The notes under the pieces were generated by a model, which had not been told where the DNA came from, searched no databases, and saw nothing but the letters and a program-made list of their open reading frames with translations. From NCBI RefSeq assembly GCF_000186865.1, contig NW_008705562.1, positions 865,737-929,736 on the forward strand: DNA of 64,000 nt, written 5' to 3'. The DNA is from Aureococcus anophagefferens (Eukaryota > Sar > Pelagophyceae > Pelagomonadales > Pelagomonadaceae). Positions 1-9,853 of the stretch are shown piece by piece. Position 1 is the stretch's first letter. Every line of letters begins with the position of its first letter. Position numbers and translations under genes: made by a program.

Positions 1-1
1 G

Positions 2-3000
2 GACTCGGAGCGCGCGGCGTCCTGCGCGGCCTTCGACGCCGCGCGGGGCGAGGCCGTGGCGACGGCCGACGAGGTCGCGGCGCTGCGCCGCGCGGCCGTC
101 GAGACGTCCCTGAAGGCCGACGCGGTCCTCGCGCGCGCGGACGAGCTGCGGGCCCAGGTCGACGCGGCCCACGCCGAGGCGCGGCGCGCGTCCGCCGCGC
201 GCGCGACGAGCGAGGCCGAGGCCGCGGCCGCGCGGCGCCGGACCGGCGACCTCGAGGCCGCGGCGGCCGGCGCGGCGGCGACGATCGCCGCGCTGGAGAG
301 CGACGTCGCCGCGGCGCGCGCCGGCGGCGCCGCCGAGGCCGGGGCGTTGCGCGCGACGCTGGAGGCGCTGCGGGGCGAGCTCGCGGCGTCGGAGGACGCG
401 CGGGACGCGCTCGACGCGGCCGTCGGCGACAACCAGGCGGCCGCGGCGTCGCGGGCCGACGAGCTCGCGGCGCTCGCGGCGGCCCGCGACGCCGCCGAGG
501 CGCGCGCCGACGCCGCGGCGCGCGACGTCGCGTTGAAGGGCGACGTCGAGGCCGCGGCGCTCCGCGAGGCCGCCGCGGCCACGGGCCGGGACCTCGAGCG
601 CGCCGAGGCCGCGCTCGACGACGCGCGCGGCGCCCGGGAGGCGCTCGCGGCGCAGCTCGAGGCGGCCAACGTCGAGAAGGGCCGCCTGGCGCGCGACCTC
701 GAGGCCGCGGCCGCGAAGGCGCGCGCGGACGCCGAGGCGTTGACGCGCGACCGCGACGGCGACGTCGAGGCGGCGCGCATCCGCGCCGCGGGCGCCGAGG
801 CGGCGCTCGCGGCGTCCGAGGCGGCCCTGGCGGCGTCGGAGAGCGGCCTGGCGGCGTCGGAGGCGTCGCGCGACGCGCTCAAGGACGCGCTCGACCGCGA
901 CAAGCGGCGCCTATTGGACGAGCTCGCGGGACACGCGGCGGCGACGGAGGCGGACGTGCTCGCGCTCGAGGCCAAGGTCTCCGCCGCCGAGGCGGCGGCG
1001 GGCGAGGCGCGGCGGGAGCTCGCGGCCGAGGTCGCCAAGGGCGCCGCGTCGGCGACGGAGGCCGCCGCGCTCGAGGCCGCCGTCGACGACCTCCGGGGCC
1101 GGCTCGCGGCCGCGGCGGCCGGCGGCGACGCGGCGGCCCGGGACCTCGAGGCCAAGCTCGAGGCGGCGCTGGCGGCGCGCGACGCCGCGGAGGCGCGGCG
1201 CTGCGCGGACGCGGCCGCCGCGGCCGCGGCGCTCGCGCGCTCCGAGGCGGACGTGGCGGCGCTCGAGGCCGCGCTCGACGGCTCGAAGCGCGCGCGCGAC
1301 GACGTCGCCGCGGCTTTGGAGGCGACGCTCGCGCGCGCGGCGGCGCTGGAGGCGACGGTGTCGGCGACGTCCGAGGACGCCGCGCGGCGCGTCGCCGCGG
1401 CCGAGGCCGACCGCGACGCGGCCGCCGGGGCGCTCGACGCGCAGGCCGCGGAGAGCTTGGAGGCCGCGGCGCGCCTCGAGGCCGAGGTCCTCGACCGCGC
1501 GCGCGACGCCGACGTGCTGCGCGTCGCCGTGGACGCGGCGTGCGCCGACGCGGCCTGGGCCGAGGCCGCGCGGAAGCGGAGCGTCGCGCGCGCCGAGGCC
1601 GCGGAGCGCGCGGTCGCCGCGGGGTCCGCCTTTGCGATGGGCCTCGAGGAGGAGCTCGCGGCGCTCCAGGGCAACGCCTACGCGGCGACGGCGCGCCTCG
1701 AGAGCGCCGCGGCGGCCGACGGCGACCGCGCCGCGGCGCTCGCGTCCGAGAACGGCGAGCTCCGGAAGAAGGAGGCGTCCGTGGCCATGCGCATCGCGGC
1801 CCTCGAGGCGTCCAACGCCGAGGCGCTCGAGGCGCTCAAGGCCGCGGAGCTCGAGAAGGCGCGGTGCGAGATCGACGCGAAGCGCGCGGCCGCGCGCGCG
1901 GCCGCGGACGGCGACGCCGCGGAGCAGCTCGAGGCCGCGCTCGGCGAGTCGCGGGCCGCGCTCCAGGCCGCGCGCGGCGAGCTCGACGCGGCGCTGGGCG
2001 ACCACGCGAAGCTCCAGGCCGAGGCCGCGGCCGCGCGGCGCGACGACGCCGCGGAGCTCGAGCTCGTCGCGGCCGCGCGCGCGGCCGCGGACGAGGCGCT
2101 CGCCGCGGCGCGCGGCGAGGCCGCGCGGCTCGCCGCGGCCCTCGACGCGGCGTCGCGCGACGCCGACGACGCGCGGGCCGGCGCGCGCGAGCTCCAGGCC
2201 GAGGTCGCGTCGACGGGCGAGGCGGCCGCGCGCAAGGTCGCGGGCGCGAAGCGCGAGGCCGCGGCGCTCTCCGAGGAGGTCCGGGCGCTGCGCGAGGAGC
2301 GCGAGCGGCTGGTGGCCGTCCTCGAGGACGCGCGGGCCGCCGCCGCCGACGAGGCGGACGCGCTGCGGCGCCGCGCGGACGCCGCGGCCGCGGCGCGCGA
2401 CGCGTCCGCGTCCGCGGCCGCCAAGGCCGCCGAGGACGCGGAGCGGCTGAAGGAGGCGCTGTCGCGGCGCGAGGCCGAGGCCGCGCTGGAGCGCGAGGCG
2501 TCCGAGGGCGCCCAGCTGCGGCTCCGCAAGGACGCGGACCGGCTGCGGGACGACCTCGAGCGCCTCGCCGCGGAGAAGGCGCTCCTCCTCGAGACGTCGG
2601 AGGCGGAGCGGCGGTCCCACGCCGCCGCGGCGTCCGCGCTCCGGGCCGACGTCGCGCGCGCCGCCTCGGCGGCGTCGTCGCGCGCGAGCGACGGCTCCGA
2701 GGCCCTCGAGACGGAGGCGGAGCTGCTCCGGGCCGCGCTGGACACGGTCCGCGCGGAGCACGACGCGCTCCGCGTCGACGGCGAGCTGCTCTCCGAGGCG
2801 CTCGCGACGGTCAAGGCCGAGAACGCGGCGCTGCGGCGCGCGGCGAGCCCGCGGACGCTCGCGGTGTCCGAGACCGCGGGCGACGCGGCGGGCGACGCGT
2901 CGGCGTCGCCGCCGCCCGCGCGCTTCGCGCCGGCGGCGGCGCCGCCGTCGCCCGGCGGCCGCGCGGTCGTCGACGCCGTGCGCGCCGCGGCGGAGACCTG

Positions 3001-4135
3001 CGACCGGCGGCACCGCGCGCAGATGGACGCCGCGGCCGACGCCGTCGCGGCCGCACTCACGGACGAGTACGAGAAGCGCGAGTCGCTCGCGGCGACGGCG
3101 AAGCGCTACCGCGCGGAGCGCGACGCGGCGCTCGCGGAGCGCGACGCCGAGGCGCGGCGCGCCGACGCCGTCACGGAGTCCGCGGAGGACGCGCTCGAGA
3201 GCGTCGGCAAGGAGCGCGACGACGCGCTCGCGCGGCTCCTCGACCTCGGCCGCGGCGGCGACGCGGCGTCGCCGCCGCGCGACCGGTCCGCGGAGATCGC
3301 CCAGCTCGAGGCGGAGCGCGACGCGGCCGACGCGGCGCTCGAGGCGACGCTCGCGACGTTCCGGGCCCAGGCCGCGCTCGGCGAGGACCAGCTCAAGGCG
3401 CTCGAGCGCGACAAGGCGAACGCGCTCCGCGAGATCGCCCGCTGCCGCGACGTGCGCGACGCGACGCGCTGCGCCGAGGCCGAGGCGCGCGCCGCGCGCC
3501 TCGACGCGTCGCGCGCCGAGGCGCTCCAGGCCGCCGCGGAGCGCAAGCTCGCGCTCGAGGTCGAGACGGACAAATTCCACAAGGACATCGAGCGCCTCAC
3601 GCGCGCGCACGCGGCGGAGAAGCGCGGCCTCACGCCCCGGCGGAGCCCCGGGAAGAAGGGCGACGAGAACGGCCGCGTCGCGGACCTCGAGGCTTTGGTC
3701 GCGCGCGAGCGCGCGCGCTGCGACCGCCTCGAGCGGTCCGCGTCGGACATGCTCGGCCAGCTCGCCAAGGCCGAGCGCGACCGCGCGCAGCTCGCCAAGG
3801 ACAAGCACGCCCTCGAGGTCAAGGCGGCGTCCGCGCCCGCGCGGCCCGGCGCGCAGTCCGCGCGCAAGGCGCGGCCGTCGGACGTGTTCCGCCCCGCGGC
3901 GATCTTCGTCGACGGCGAGAACGACGCCCGGGCCTCGTCGAAGAAGCCCGTCTTCCCCAAGGCCCACCGCGACGAGTCCAAGGCGCTGCGGTCCCAGAAC
4001 GCCGAGCTCCGGTCGCAGCGCGACGCGCTCGCCGACGACGTCTCCCACCTCAAGTCCGAGCTCGCGCGCACGCGCCTCGTGCTCCACGGCATGGAGTACT
4101 ACACGGGCACGCACACCAAGACGACGACGCTCTAG
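2..4135 (+). CDS. Long coiled-coil protein, 5' end outside the window
   Basis: The frame is open from base 2 to the TAG at 4133-4135, so the N-terminus lies off the left edge; about 1,377 residues are visible. Nearly all of it is Ala/Arg/Asp/Glu sequence with regular hydrophobic spacing, as expected for one very long coiled coil. A Pro/Ala/Ser linker interrupts it near visible residues 955-985 and a basic RRSPGKK patch lies near 1213. The last 90 residues are less repetitive (AIFVDGEN; end GMEYYTG). I recognise no domain. Golgins, centrosomal or basal-body scaffolds and SMC-like proteins have this look, but nothing selects among them. The opposite strand is also open because of the base composition; the coiled-coil pattern and natural stop favour the plus strand. 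Confidence 0.75.
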   Translation, partial: DSERAASCAAFDAARGEAVATADEVAALRRAAVETSLKADAVLARADELRAQVDAAHAEARRASAARATSEAEAAAARRRTGDLEAAAAGAAATIAALESDVAAARAGGAAEAGALRATLEALRGELAASEDARDALDAAVGDNQAAAASRADELAALAAARDAAEARADAAARDVALKGDVEAAALREAAAATGRDLERAEAALDDARGAREALAAQLEAANVEKGRLARDLEAAAAKARADAEALTRDRDGDVEAARIRAAGAEAALAASEAALAASESGLAASEASRDALKDALDRDKRRLLDELAGHAAATEADVLALEAKVSAAEAAAGEARRELAAEVAKGAASATEAAALEAAVDDLRGRLAAAAAGGDAAARDLEAKLEAALAARDAAEARRCADAAAAAAALARSEADVAALEAALDGSKRARDDVAAALEATLARAAALEATVSATSEDAARRVAAAEADRDAAAGALDAQAAESLEAAARLEAEVLDRARDADVLRVAVDAACADAAWAEAARKRSVARAEAAERAVAAGSAFAMGLEEELAALQGNAYAATARLESAAAADGDRAAALASENGELRKKEASVAMRIAALEASNAEALEALKAAELEKARCEIDAKRAAARAAADGDAAEQLEAALGESRAALQAARGELDAALGDHAKLQAEAAAARRDDAAELELVAAARAAADEALAAARGEAARLAAALDAASRDADDARAGARELQAEVASTGEAAARKVAGAKREAAALSEEVRALREERERLVAVLEDARAAAADEADALRRRADAAAAARDASASAAAKAAEDAERLKEALSRREAEAALEREASEGAQLRLRKDADRLRDDLERLAAEKALLLETSEAERRSHAAAASALRADVARAASAASSRASDGSEALETEAELLRAALDTVRAEHDALRVDGELLSEALATVKAENAALRRAASPRTLAVSETAGDAAGDASASPPPARFAPAAAPPSPGGRAVVDAVRAAAETCDRRHRAQMDAAADAVAAALTDEYEKRESLAATAKRYRAERDAALAERDAEARRADAVTESAEDALESVGKERDDALARLLDLGRGGDAASPPRDRSAEIAQLEAERDAADAALEATLATFRAQAALGEDQLKALERDKANALREIARCRDVRDATRCAEAEARAARLDASRAEALQAAAERKLALEVETDKFHKDIERLTRAHAAEKRGLTPRRSPGKKGDENGRVADLEALVARERARCDRLERSASDMLGQLAKAERDRAQLAKDKHALEVKAASAPARPGAQSARKARPSDVFRPAAIFVDGENDARASSKKPVFPKAHRDESKALRSQNAELRSQRDALADDVSHLKSELARTRLVLHGMEYYTGTHTKTTTL

Positions 4136-4189
4136 AGCTAAGCTTCCGGCGTCTTCCGGAGCCGAGTCGGCTTGCGAGGAGTCATGCTC

Positions 4190-4591
4190 TTACAGGGGCG
4201 GGCCGTCGTCCGCGGCGTCGTCCGCGGGCGGCGGCGGGCTCGGCGGCGGCGGGCGCCGCGCCGGCTCCTCGCCGAAGTCGAGCGTCGTCGTGTAGAGCAG
4301 CCCGCAGATGCCGCTGAAGAAGAAGAAGTAGAGCGTGTCGACCCAGGCGACGCCCGTGATCCCGACGCCCGCGCCGTCGAGCGCGCCGTCGCCCGTGCCC
4401 AGCGCGAGCGCCGGCGCGGGGAACAGGGTCGCGGCGGACAACGCCGCGCGCCGCGCCTGCCGTCGAGGCGCCTGCGGCGACGGCGCGCTGTGAGGCAGAG
4501 CTGCGGGAAGTGTGGGATGCGCCTGCAGCGCGCTCTGAGGCAGCTGCAAGGCAGCGGTCGCTGCGACGAGGACGACGAGGCGCAGCATCAT
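4190..4591 (-). CDS. Small plastid-type membrane protein (unknown function)
   Basis: 133 residues from the first of two adjacent ATGs (4589-4591) to TAA at 4190-4192. The first 20 residues are a hydrophobic signal-like segment (MMLRLVVLVAATAALQ). Near residue 45 follows an Arg-rich stretch with RR before a second hydrophobic run ending ALALG, which resembles a twin-arginine thylakoid-lumen signal. A further hydrophobic segment (DTLYFFFFSGICGLLY) lies near residue 80, followed by a Pro-rich acidic tail. This bipartite layout suits a thylakoid protein of a secondary plastid. No family is recognised. It converges on the coiled-coil gene (55 bp gap) and diverges from the EF-hand gene. Confidence 0.5.
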   Translation of the reverse strand: MMLRLVVLVAATAALQLPQSALQAHPTLPAALPHSAPSPQAPRRQARRAALSAATLFPAPALALGTGDGALDGAGVGITGVAWVDTLYFFFFSGICGLLYTTTLDFGEEPARRPPPPSPPPPADDAADDGPPL

Positions 4592-4786
4592 TTTCAGCGG
4601 TCGTCGCGCAGCGGTCGCGCACGCAGCGGTCGCGCACGCAGCGTTCGCAACAGCGTCCCGGACGCGCTGCACCGGCGGCGCTTGCCACAGCCTCAAGCCT
4701 GATCAACATCTCGTCAACCCCGATGCATCTTGACTGCATCATCCCACGCGGCCCCTCCCGTCCCAGCTGCCCCCACCCCGAAGGAC

Positions 4787-5458
4787 ATGGCCGACGCCGC
4801 GGATCCCGTCGCCGAGGTGGTGGAGATGGCGGCGGAGCCGCCCGCGGCTCCGCCGCCCGCGGCCAAGAGTGACCTGCGCAAGTCCATCAGCGTAGAGTTC
4901 AACACCCAGGCCGCGAGGCTCAAGGCCCTCGTCGAGGGCAAGAAGAACTTCATCACGTCGAGCCCGCTCTTCACCAAGGGCCTGGCGTCGGCCTTCGAGG
5001 CCGTGGACCTCGACAAGAGCGGCCGCGTCGACGTCAACGAGTGCTACATCGCCATTTTACTGTTCTACTCGAAATTGGGCGCGTACGTCAAGGGTTTGCT
5101 TCCCCCGAAGCTCGACCAGATCAAGGCAATCGTCCACGACGTCGGGTCCGACGAGCACCCGGGGGAGCTGAATTTGGAGGAGTTCGAGGCCATGCTCGTC
5201 ATCCTGCTGGAGCACGTCGGCGGCCGCGTGTTGTTCCAGGTCCTGCTCGCGTTCTTCTTCACGCCCGTGTTCTCCGCCTTCTTCGCGGACGTCTACTACC
5301 GGGTCTACGTCCAGGGCAGCGCCATCGCCTTCCTCTACTCCAAGTCCATCGTGACGAACATGGTCGCCGCGGCCATCGTCTCCCTCGTCATCCCCTCGGC
5401 CCTCGACATGTACGAGAAGAAGAAGGCCGAGGCCCGCGGCAAGAACAAGGACGTGTAA
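4787..5458 (+). CDS. EF-hand membrane protein
   Basis: 223 residues from ATG 4787; the frame extends upstream only through non-ATG codons. After an Ala/Pro-rich N-terminus, a canonical EF-hand loop (DLDKSGRVDVNE) lies near residue 75. A second, weaker EF-hand-like stretch (DEHPGELNLEEF) lies near residue 125. Two hydrophobic segments follow: VLFQVLLAFFFTPVFSAFF near 145 and a second near 190 (MVAAAIVSLVIPSAL), then a Lys-rich tail. This suggests a calcium-sensing membrane protein with its EF-hands in the cytosol. Ligand, partner and compartment cannot be told. Shared upstream region with the minus-strand gene at 4190-4591. Confidence 0.7.
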   Translation: MADAADPVAEVVEMAAEPPAAPPPAAKSDLRKSISVEFNTQAARLKALVEGKKNFITSSPLFTKGLASAFEAVDLDKSGRVDVNECYIAILLFYSKLGAYVKGLLPPKLDQIKAIVHDVGSDEHPGELNLEEFEAMLVILLEHVGGRVLFQVLLAFFFTPVFSAFFADVYYRVYVQGSAIAFLYSKSIVTNMVAAAIVSLVIPSALDMYEKKKAEARGKNKDV

Positions 5459-5667
5459 GTGTGCCCGGGTTGGGGTGCGCTGGAGGGGGGCGGCGGACCG
5501 CGTGCCTTCGACGGCGCGTGAGGCTGCCCGAGCGCTAGCGCCTCGAGATCACGCGTCGGCACCCATGTTGCATGCCTTGTTGCAGTTTTGGGGTGGAGTT
5601 GCCACACAGCAGGAAAAGCCAGGCCGAGAGGGTGCCCATCGGAGAGGCGTCCCCCGAAGCCGGCGCC

Positions 5668-6597
5668 ATGGACACGCTCCAGGCCATGTTCGGGGAGAAC
5701 TGGGACGCGGCGACGCTCCAGGCCGTGCTCGCGTCCAAGGGCGGCGACGTCGAGGCCGCCGTCGACGCCGTGCTCGCCGCCGGGACGCCCGAGGCCTGGC
5801 ACGCGGCGGCGGCGGCGCCCCCGCCGCCCCCCGCGGCGCCCTCGCTGCCGCCGCCCGCCGCCGCGTCGCCGGCCGGGGGCGCCCTCGCGCCCGGCGCCGT
5901 GTCCGTCGTCGTGCCCGAGGGCTCGCGCGGCGGCTCGACGCTGTCCATGTCGGCGCACGGGCGCCAGTTCATGGTCCAGGTCCCGCCGGGCCTCGTGCCC
6001 GGCCAGCGCTTCGTCGCGACGATCCCCCAGCCCCGCGCCGCCCCGCCGGCGGCGCCGCTGCCCGTCGACGCGGCGGCCGCGGCGGCCGCGGAGGCCGATG
6101 CGCTGCCGAAGCGGGGCACGCCCGTCCAGCTGCCCGACGACTTCCTCCGCCTCCCCGACGACTTCCGCCCGGCCTCGTCGGGCACGGACGCCATGGACCA
6201 GCAGCTGGCCCTCATGATGCAGCAGCAGCAGTACGCGGAGCCCGGCGCCGCGCCGCGGGGCCGCGGCTTCCTCGGCCGCCCCCGGCCCGCGGCCTCCGGC
6301 GCCGCCGCGACGAGCGCGGGGCCCGCCGCGTCCCAGGGCGGCACGTCGTCCATCTTCAACCGCATGTCCGCCGCCGCGTCCTCCGCCGCCGCCTCCGCGG
6401 GCCGCGCGGGCGCGGCCATCAAGTCCAAGCTCAAGTCGCGGGACGCGGTCCACATCGAGCCCTTCGAGCAGCAGTACGGCCGCCTCGACATCGGCGACGA
6501 GCTCGACGACGGCAACCCCCTCCACCACGAGGCCGCCACGCCGCCGGGGCAGAACGGCGGCAGCCCGAACCGGGGGCAGGACGAGCTCGAGCTCTGA
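5668..6597 (+). CDS. UBA/CUE-domain protein with low-complexity body
   Basis: 309 residues if the ATG at 5668 is used; an in-frame ATG at 5572 would add 32 residues that look like translated leader. Directly after the Met comes a UBA/CUE-like three-helix sequence (MDTLQAMFGENW...GGDVEAAVDAVL), a ubiquitin-binding fold. After a Pro/Ala linker, residues about 90-120 carry VPPGLVPGQRF, a V.VP.G..PGQ motif that I associate with many stramenopile proteins. The C-terminal half is Ala/Ser-rich with a QQQQ run and an acidic end. Likely a ubiquitin-pathway adaptor; substrate unknown. The TGA stop is followed by no meaningful reading frame, so it is an ordinary stop. Confidence 0.65.
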   Translation: MDTLQAMFGENWDAATLQAVLASKGGDVEAAVDAVLAAGTPEAWHAAAAAPPPPPAAPSLPPPAAASPAGGALAPGAVSVVVPEGSRGGSTLSMSAHGRQFMVQVPPGLVPGQRFVATIPQPRAAPPAAPLPVDAAAAAAAEADALPKRGTPVQLPDDFLRLPDDFRPASSGTDAMDQQLALMMQQQQYAEPGAAPRGRGFLGRPRPAASGAAATSAGPAASQGGTSSIFNRMSAAASSAAASAGRAGAAIKSKLKSRDAVHIEPFEQQYGRLDIGDELDDGNPLHHEAATPPGQNGGSPNRGQDELEL

Positions 6598-6697
6598 CGG
6601 CGCGGCGGCCCGCTCTTTGGCGCGCTCCCGCGCGCGCGCGTCCCCGGGGGCGCGGGCGGCGCGGAAGCGCGTATATCTTACTCATACCTCTGCTGTT

Positions 6698-7834
6698 TTA
6701 GTCGTACGTCTCTTCACAGTCGGAGTCTTCGTGGCAGAGTATCTTTCCGCAGCGCATGTGGATCCTCCCGTATGGCACGTTTCGGTTGAGATATCTTCCG
6801 TATGGAAAGCCTGGACTGAAGGACGGAAAGTCAGCAGTTGAGCGCCAGAAATCGAAGATGAGGCAGAAGACCTCTTTGGGCAGCGGCGTCGGAGCCTCGG
6901 CTTCAGCCTCCGCGGCGGACGACGAGAAGAGGCGCTCGAGAATCGCCGGCGGCGCGGGTGCGAGTGCGCGCGCGTCGGACTGGGCATCCTCAAGACTCCG
7001 CGCATTCAGCACCCGTTCCTGTAAGGCACTGATGCTGAGCACCGTCTCCGGTGGCTTCGCGCGGTCCTGCGCGCAGAGGGCGCGGAGGACGATGAGGCGC
7101 GAGAGGAGGCGTCTTCGCGGGACGACGTAGCTATCGGTGTAAAAAGATGACCAGCCGCCACATTCGCGTACGTGGACGAGTAGATAGGCCGCGGCCTCCC
7201 GCAATCCTCGCCAATTCCGCATGCTTTGTTTCCAGGCTTTGTCCTCGTCGTCGTCCGCGTCGTCGGACTCGTAGTCGCCCTCATAGTGACGTTCTCCTGC
7301 AGCGAGGGCTTCGGGGGTACGACCGTTGGAGTCACGGGCATCGAACGTCGCGCCACGGCTGAGCAGCAACCGAATCATGTCCCCGTGACCGTTGAACGCC
7401 GCCTGATGGAGCGGGGTTCGGCTGTGAAGACCGTTTCCCCCTGAGCTCGGCGCGTCGACGTCCGCGCCTCCGTCGAGAAGGAGCTTGGCCACGTCGTAGA
7501 AGCCGCGGAACGCGGCGCGGTGGAGGGGCGCGAGCCCGTCTTCGCCGTGGCGGAGGTTCGGGTCCGCGCCGCGGGCCAGGAGCAGGCGCACGACGTCGTC
7601 GCGATCGCCGAACGTCGCGTAATAAAGGAGCGCCCCCCCGCGCGGTCGTTTCTTGCCTTTAGGGACCGGACGTCCAGGAGGCCAATTAATAATGCGCGTA
7701 TTCACGTCTCCACCAGAGTCGAAGTATGCGTTCAGCGCCGCGAAATCGCCGTACTGCGCAGCGAGACACAGCTCTGTTGTGAGGGGGAGACGTTGCTGTT
7801 TATGGTTGATGGGCGCCATGTCGATCGGCGCCAT
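6698..7834 (-). CDS. Ankyrin-repeat protein
   Basis: 378 residues from ATG 7832-7834 (a second ATG follows five codons on, in a MAPID/MAPIN micro-repeat) to TAA 6698-6700. Residues about 20-160 hold four ankyrin repeats with typical cores (LLLARGADPNLR, APLHRAAFRGFYDVAKLLLDGGADVDA, TPLHQAAFNGHGDMIRLLL). An acidic spacer (DDADDDED) follows. The C-terminal 180 residues hold no known domain but include SFSPGFPYGRYL and a Cys-containing end. Codon use is less GC-extreme than its neighbours. Probably a protein-binding scaffold. It diverges from the GT92 gene (136 bp between starts). Confidence 0.75.
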   Translation of the reverse strand: MAPIDMAPINHKQQRLPLTTELCLAAQYGDFAALNAYFDSGGDVNTRIINWPPGRPVPKGKKRPRGGALLYYATFGDRDDVVRLLLARGADPNLRHGEDGLAPLHRAAFRGFYDVAKLLLDGGADVDAPSSGGNGLHSRTPLHQAAFNGHGDMIRLLLSRGATFDARDSNGRTPEALAAGERHYEGDYESDDADDDEDKAWKQSMRNWRGLREAAAYLLVHVRECGGWSSFYTDSYVVPRRRLLSRLIVLRALCAQDRAKPPETVLSISALQERVLNARSLEDAQSDARALAPAPPAILERLFSSSAAEAEAEAPTPLPKEVFCLIFDFWRSTADFPSFSPGFPYGRYLNRNVPYGRIHMRCGKILCHEDSDCEETYD

Positions 7835-7970
7835 GTCGGTGTGATGACGGCGCAAAGATAATCAGTATTAAGACGAGTTCGCGCGGAGCTGACAGATTTT
7901 GGTGCTCGCCACCGGTGGCGCTCGCGATGCTCAAAACTTCACCAACGAGTAGTTGAACCCCAGCAGCCCG

Positions 7971-9652
7971 ATGGCAACGATGGTTCGAAGACGCATCGCG
8001 TGCGCGCTGCTGCTGCACCTCCTCGGCTGCAGCGCGGCCGAGGACCTCGGCGTCGGCCTGCCGCAGCAGTGGCTGCGGTCGAGCGGCCCCATCGCGCGCC
8101 ATCGGCCCGGCGGCTCCGCCTCATTCACGGTCGTCGACGCCCACGCGTCGGAGGACACGCTCTTCATCCAGGGCGTGACGACGCGCTTCAACACGCAGCA
8201 GCAGTACAAGAAGCGGAGCGTCGCCGACTGGTTCGCCTGCGACTTCGCCTCCGGCGCGGCGAACGCGACCGTCGCGGCGACGAAGGCGTCGCTGAACCCC
8301 GCGCACCTCGCGGACGCGACGACGTGCGCGCTAATCGAGTGCCCGCTGCCGGCGCCCTGCTTCGACGGCACCGTGACGCTCCGCGTCTCGGGCCCGGCGG
8401 CGGCGGTCATCCCGGGCATCCGCGTGACGCCGTCCGCGGCCTGCGGCGCGCCTCCCACCCCGTCGGGTTCGGGCGACCTCGCGTACTGCCTCGCGCCCGT
8501 CTTCGGCACGAACTTGAACGCGGCACTCCTCATCGAGTGGCTCGAGTACCACGTGGCCCTCGGCTTCGACCGCATCCACTTCTACAACATGATGGGCGAC
8601 CGGGCGGCGCCGGACACGCGGGCGGTGCTCGCGCGCTACGTCGCGCGCGGCTACGTCGTCAACCACGACTGGTCCATGGCGGCGAACCCGGGCCCGCTCT
8701 GGGCGAACCCGAAAGCCGAGCGCCAGGCCGTCGTCATGTCCGCCGGGGCCGCGTCCTTTTCGTTTTTTCTCGGCGGGAACGTGGCGCGTCCGGGGCGCGC
8801 GAGCTCCTTCGGCCGGAGACGCGGCTTCCGTCTCTATCTAGGTACGCGCAGTCCGTCGCGCTCTACGACTGCTACCTCCGGGAGCACACGAGCAACCCCG
8901 GCGCGTCGGCGGCGTCGGCGCGGGCCCACGGGCCGAGTGACTGGGTCTGGTACGGCGACGTCGACGAGGTCGCGGTCGTGCCGCTTGTCGAGGCGCGAAA
9001 GAAGCAGAACCTCAAGGCGCTCATGGCCGAGCTCCCGGCGAAGACCAAGTACATCATCCACAACAGCCTCATCACCATGTTCGAGAAGGCGCAGGCGCCG
9101 CGGATGGCGCCCGCGCCGCTGCTCCTGTCCGTCGTCCGCGAGCGCGCGACGAAGTCCGCGCCGGGCCCGCCCATGCGGGCGCACACGAAGTGGTGCGCGC
9201 GGTCCCGGGGCTTCGGGAGCCTCCACCCGCTCTTCCTGAGCGTGCACTGCCCCATCGCGGACCTCGGCGCGCCGGCGACGGCCGGGCCCAAGGGCTGGCC
9301 CTTCCTCGGCGACGCGCGCATCCGCGTCGAGCACTTCTTCCACAACCACTACATGAACAACCCGCCGCGCAAGGCGGAGATGAAGAAGGGCGCGAAGATC
9401 ATGCGCGACATCAAGTTCCGCGACGAGGCGCCGGACAAGATCCTCAACGGCTTCGCCGTCGACGCGGCCGCGCGCGGCCTCGCGGGCCTCGGCCCGGCGC
9501 TCACGCGCGTCTACGACTGCTGGCGGGACCGGCTCCACCGCGAGCAGTTCGCCGCCGGCGCCAGGCTCCACAACTTCCTCTTCCTCGTCGACGGCCAGAG
9601 CGCCTGCGCCAACAGCACGCGGCCGCCGCCGTGGCGCCGGGGCGTGGGCTAA
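7971..9652 (+). CDS. GT92-type (DUF23) glycosyltransferase, secretory
   Basis: Two exons: 7971-8737 and 8842-9652, 525 residues; the 104-nt intron (GTCCGC...CTATCTAG) is inferred because the reading frame changes there. The N-terminus is a signal peptide or membrane anchor (MVRRRIACALLLHLLGC). The catalytic region has family 92 hallmarks: NAALLIEWLEYHVALGF, DRIHFYN, then across the splice YAQSVALYDCYLR (family pattern YGQ..A..DC), WVWYGDVDEV (metal-binding DxD-type site) and the later HFFHNHY. Members transfer galactose or related sugars to glycans in the Golgi. Acceptor unknown. The splice restores MYAQSVALYDC. Confidence 0.8.
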
Positions 9653-9853
9653 CGATGCACGGAAAGGTCGCCACCGAAGGTTTTGGGAGACGCCCTTGGA
9701 AAGATCAATCAGCAGCCCCGATTCTGCTGTCAACACACTTTGTAGCAACAGGCGACGAGGAGCCTGCTCTCCGGGGCACGAGTTGGCTTGGACAAGGCCG
9801 AGAGCGACGAGACGCGCAGGCCCGCCGTGTCGCCGACGACACACCCGACGAGC

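Noticed and set aside
911..4114. Long minus-strand open frame opposite the coiled-coil gene, and similar frames elsewhere
   Set aside because: It is Arg/Leu/Gly-rich without any motif and mirrors the codon bias of the plus-strand gene. In DNA this GC-rich, stop codons are rare in all frames.
6595..6700. Second selenoprotein by readthrough of the TGA ending the UBA/CUE gene
   Set aside because: The continuation is unstructured, no CxxU-type motif surrounds the TGA, and no SECIS-like hairpin was seen after it.
8738..8841. GT92 intron as a family B introner
   Set aside because: It shares GTCC at the start and a TTTTCG...GGCGGGAA stretch with copy B1, but the ends differ and the flanking 8-mers match at only five positions; not enough to include it.
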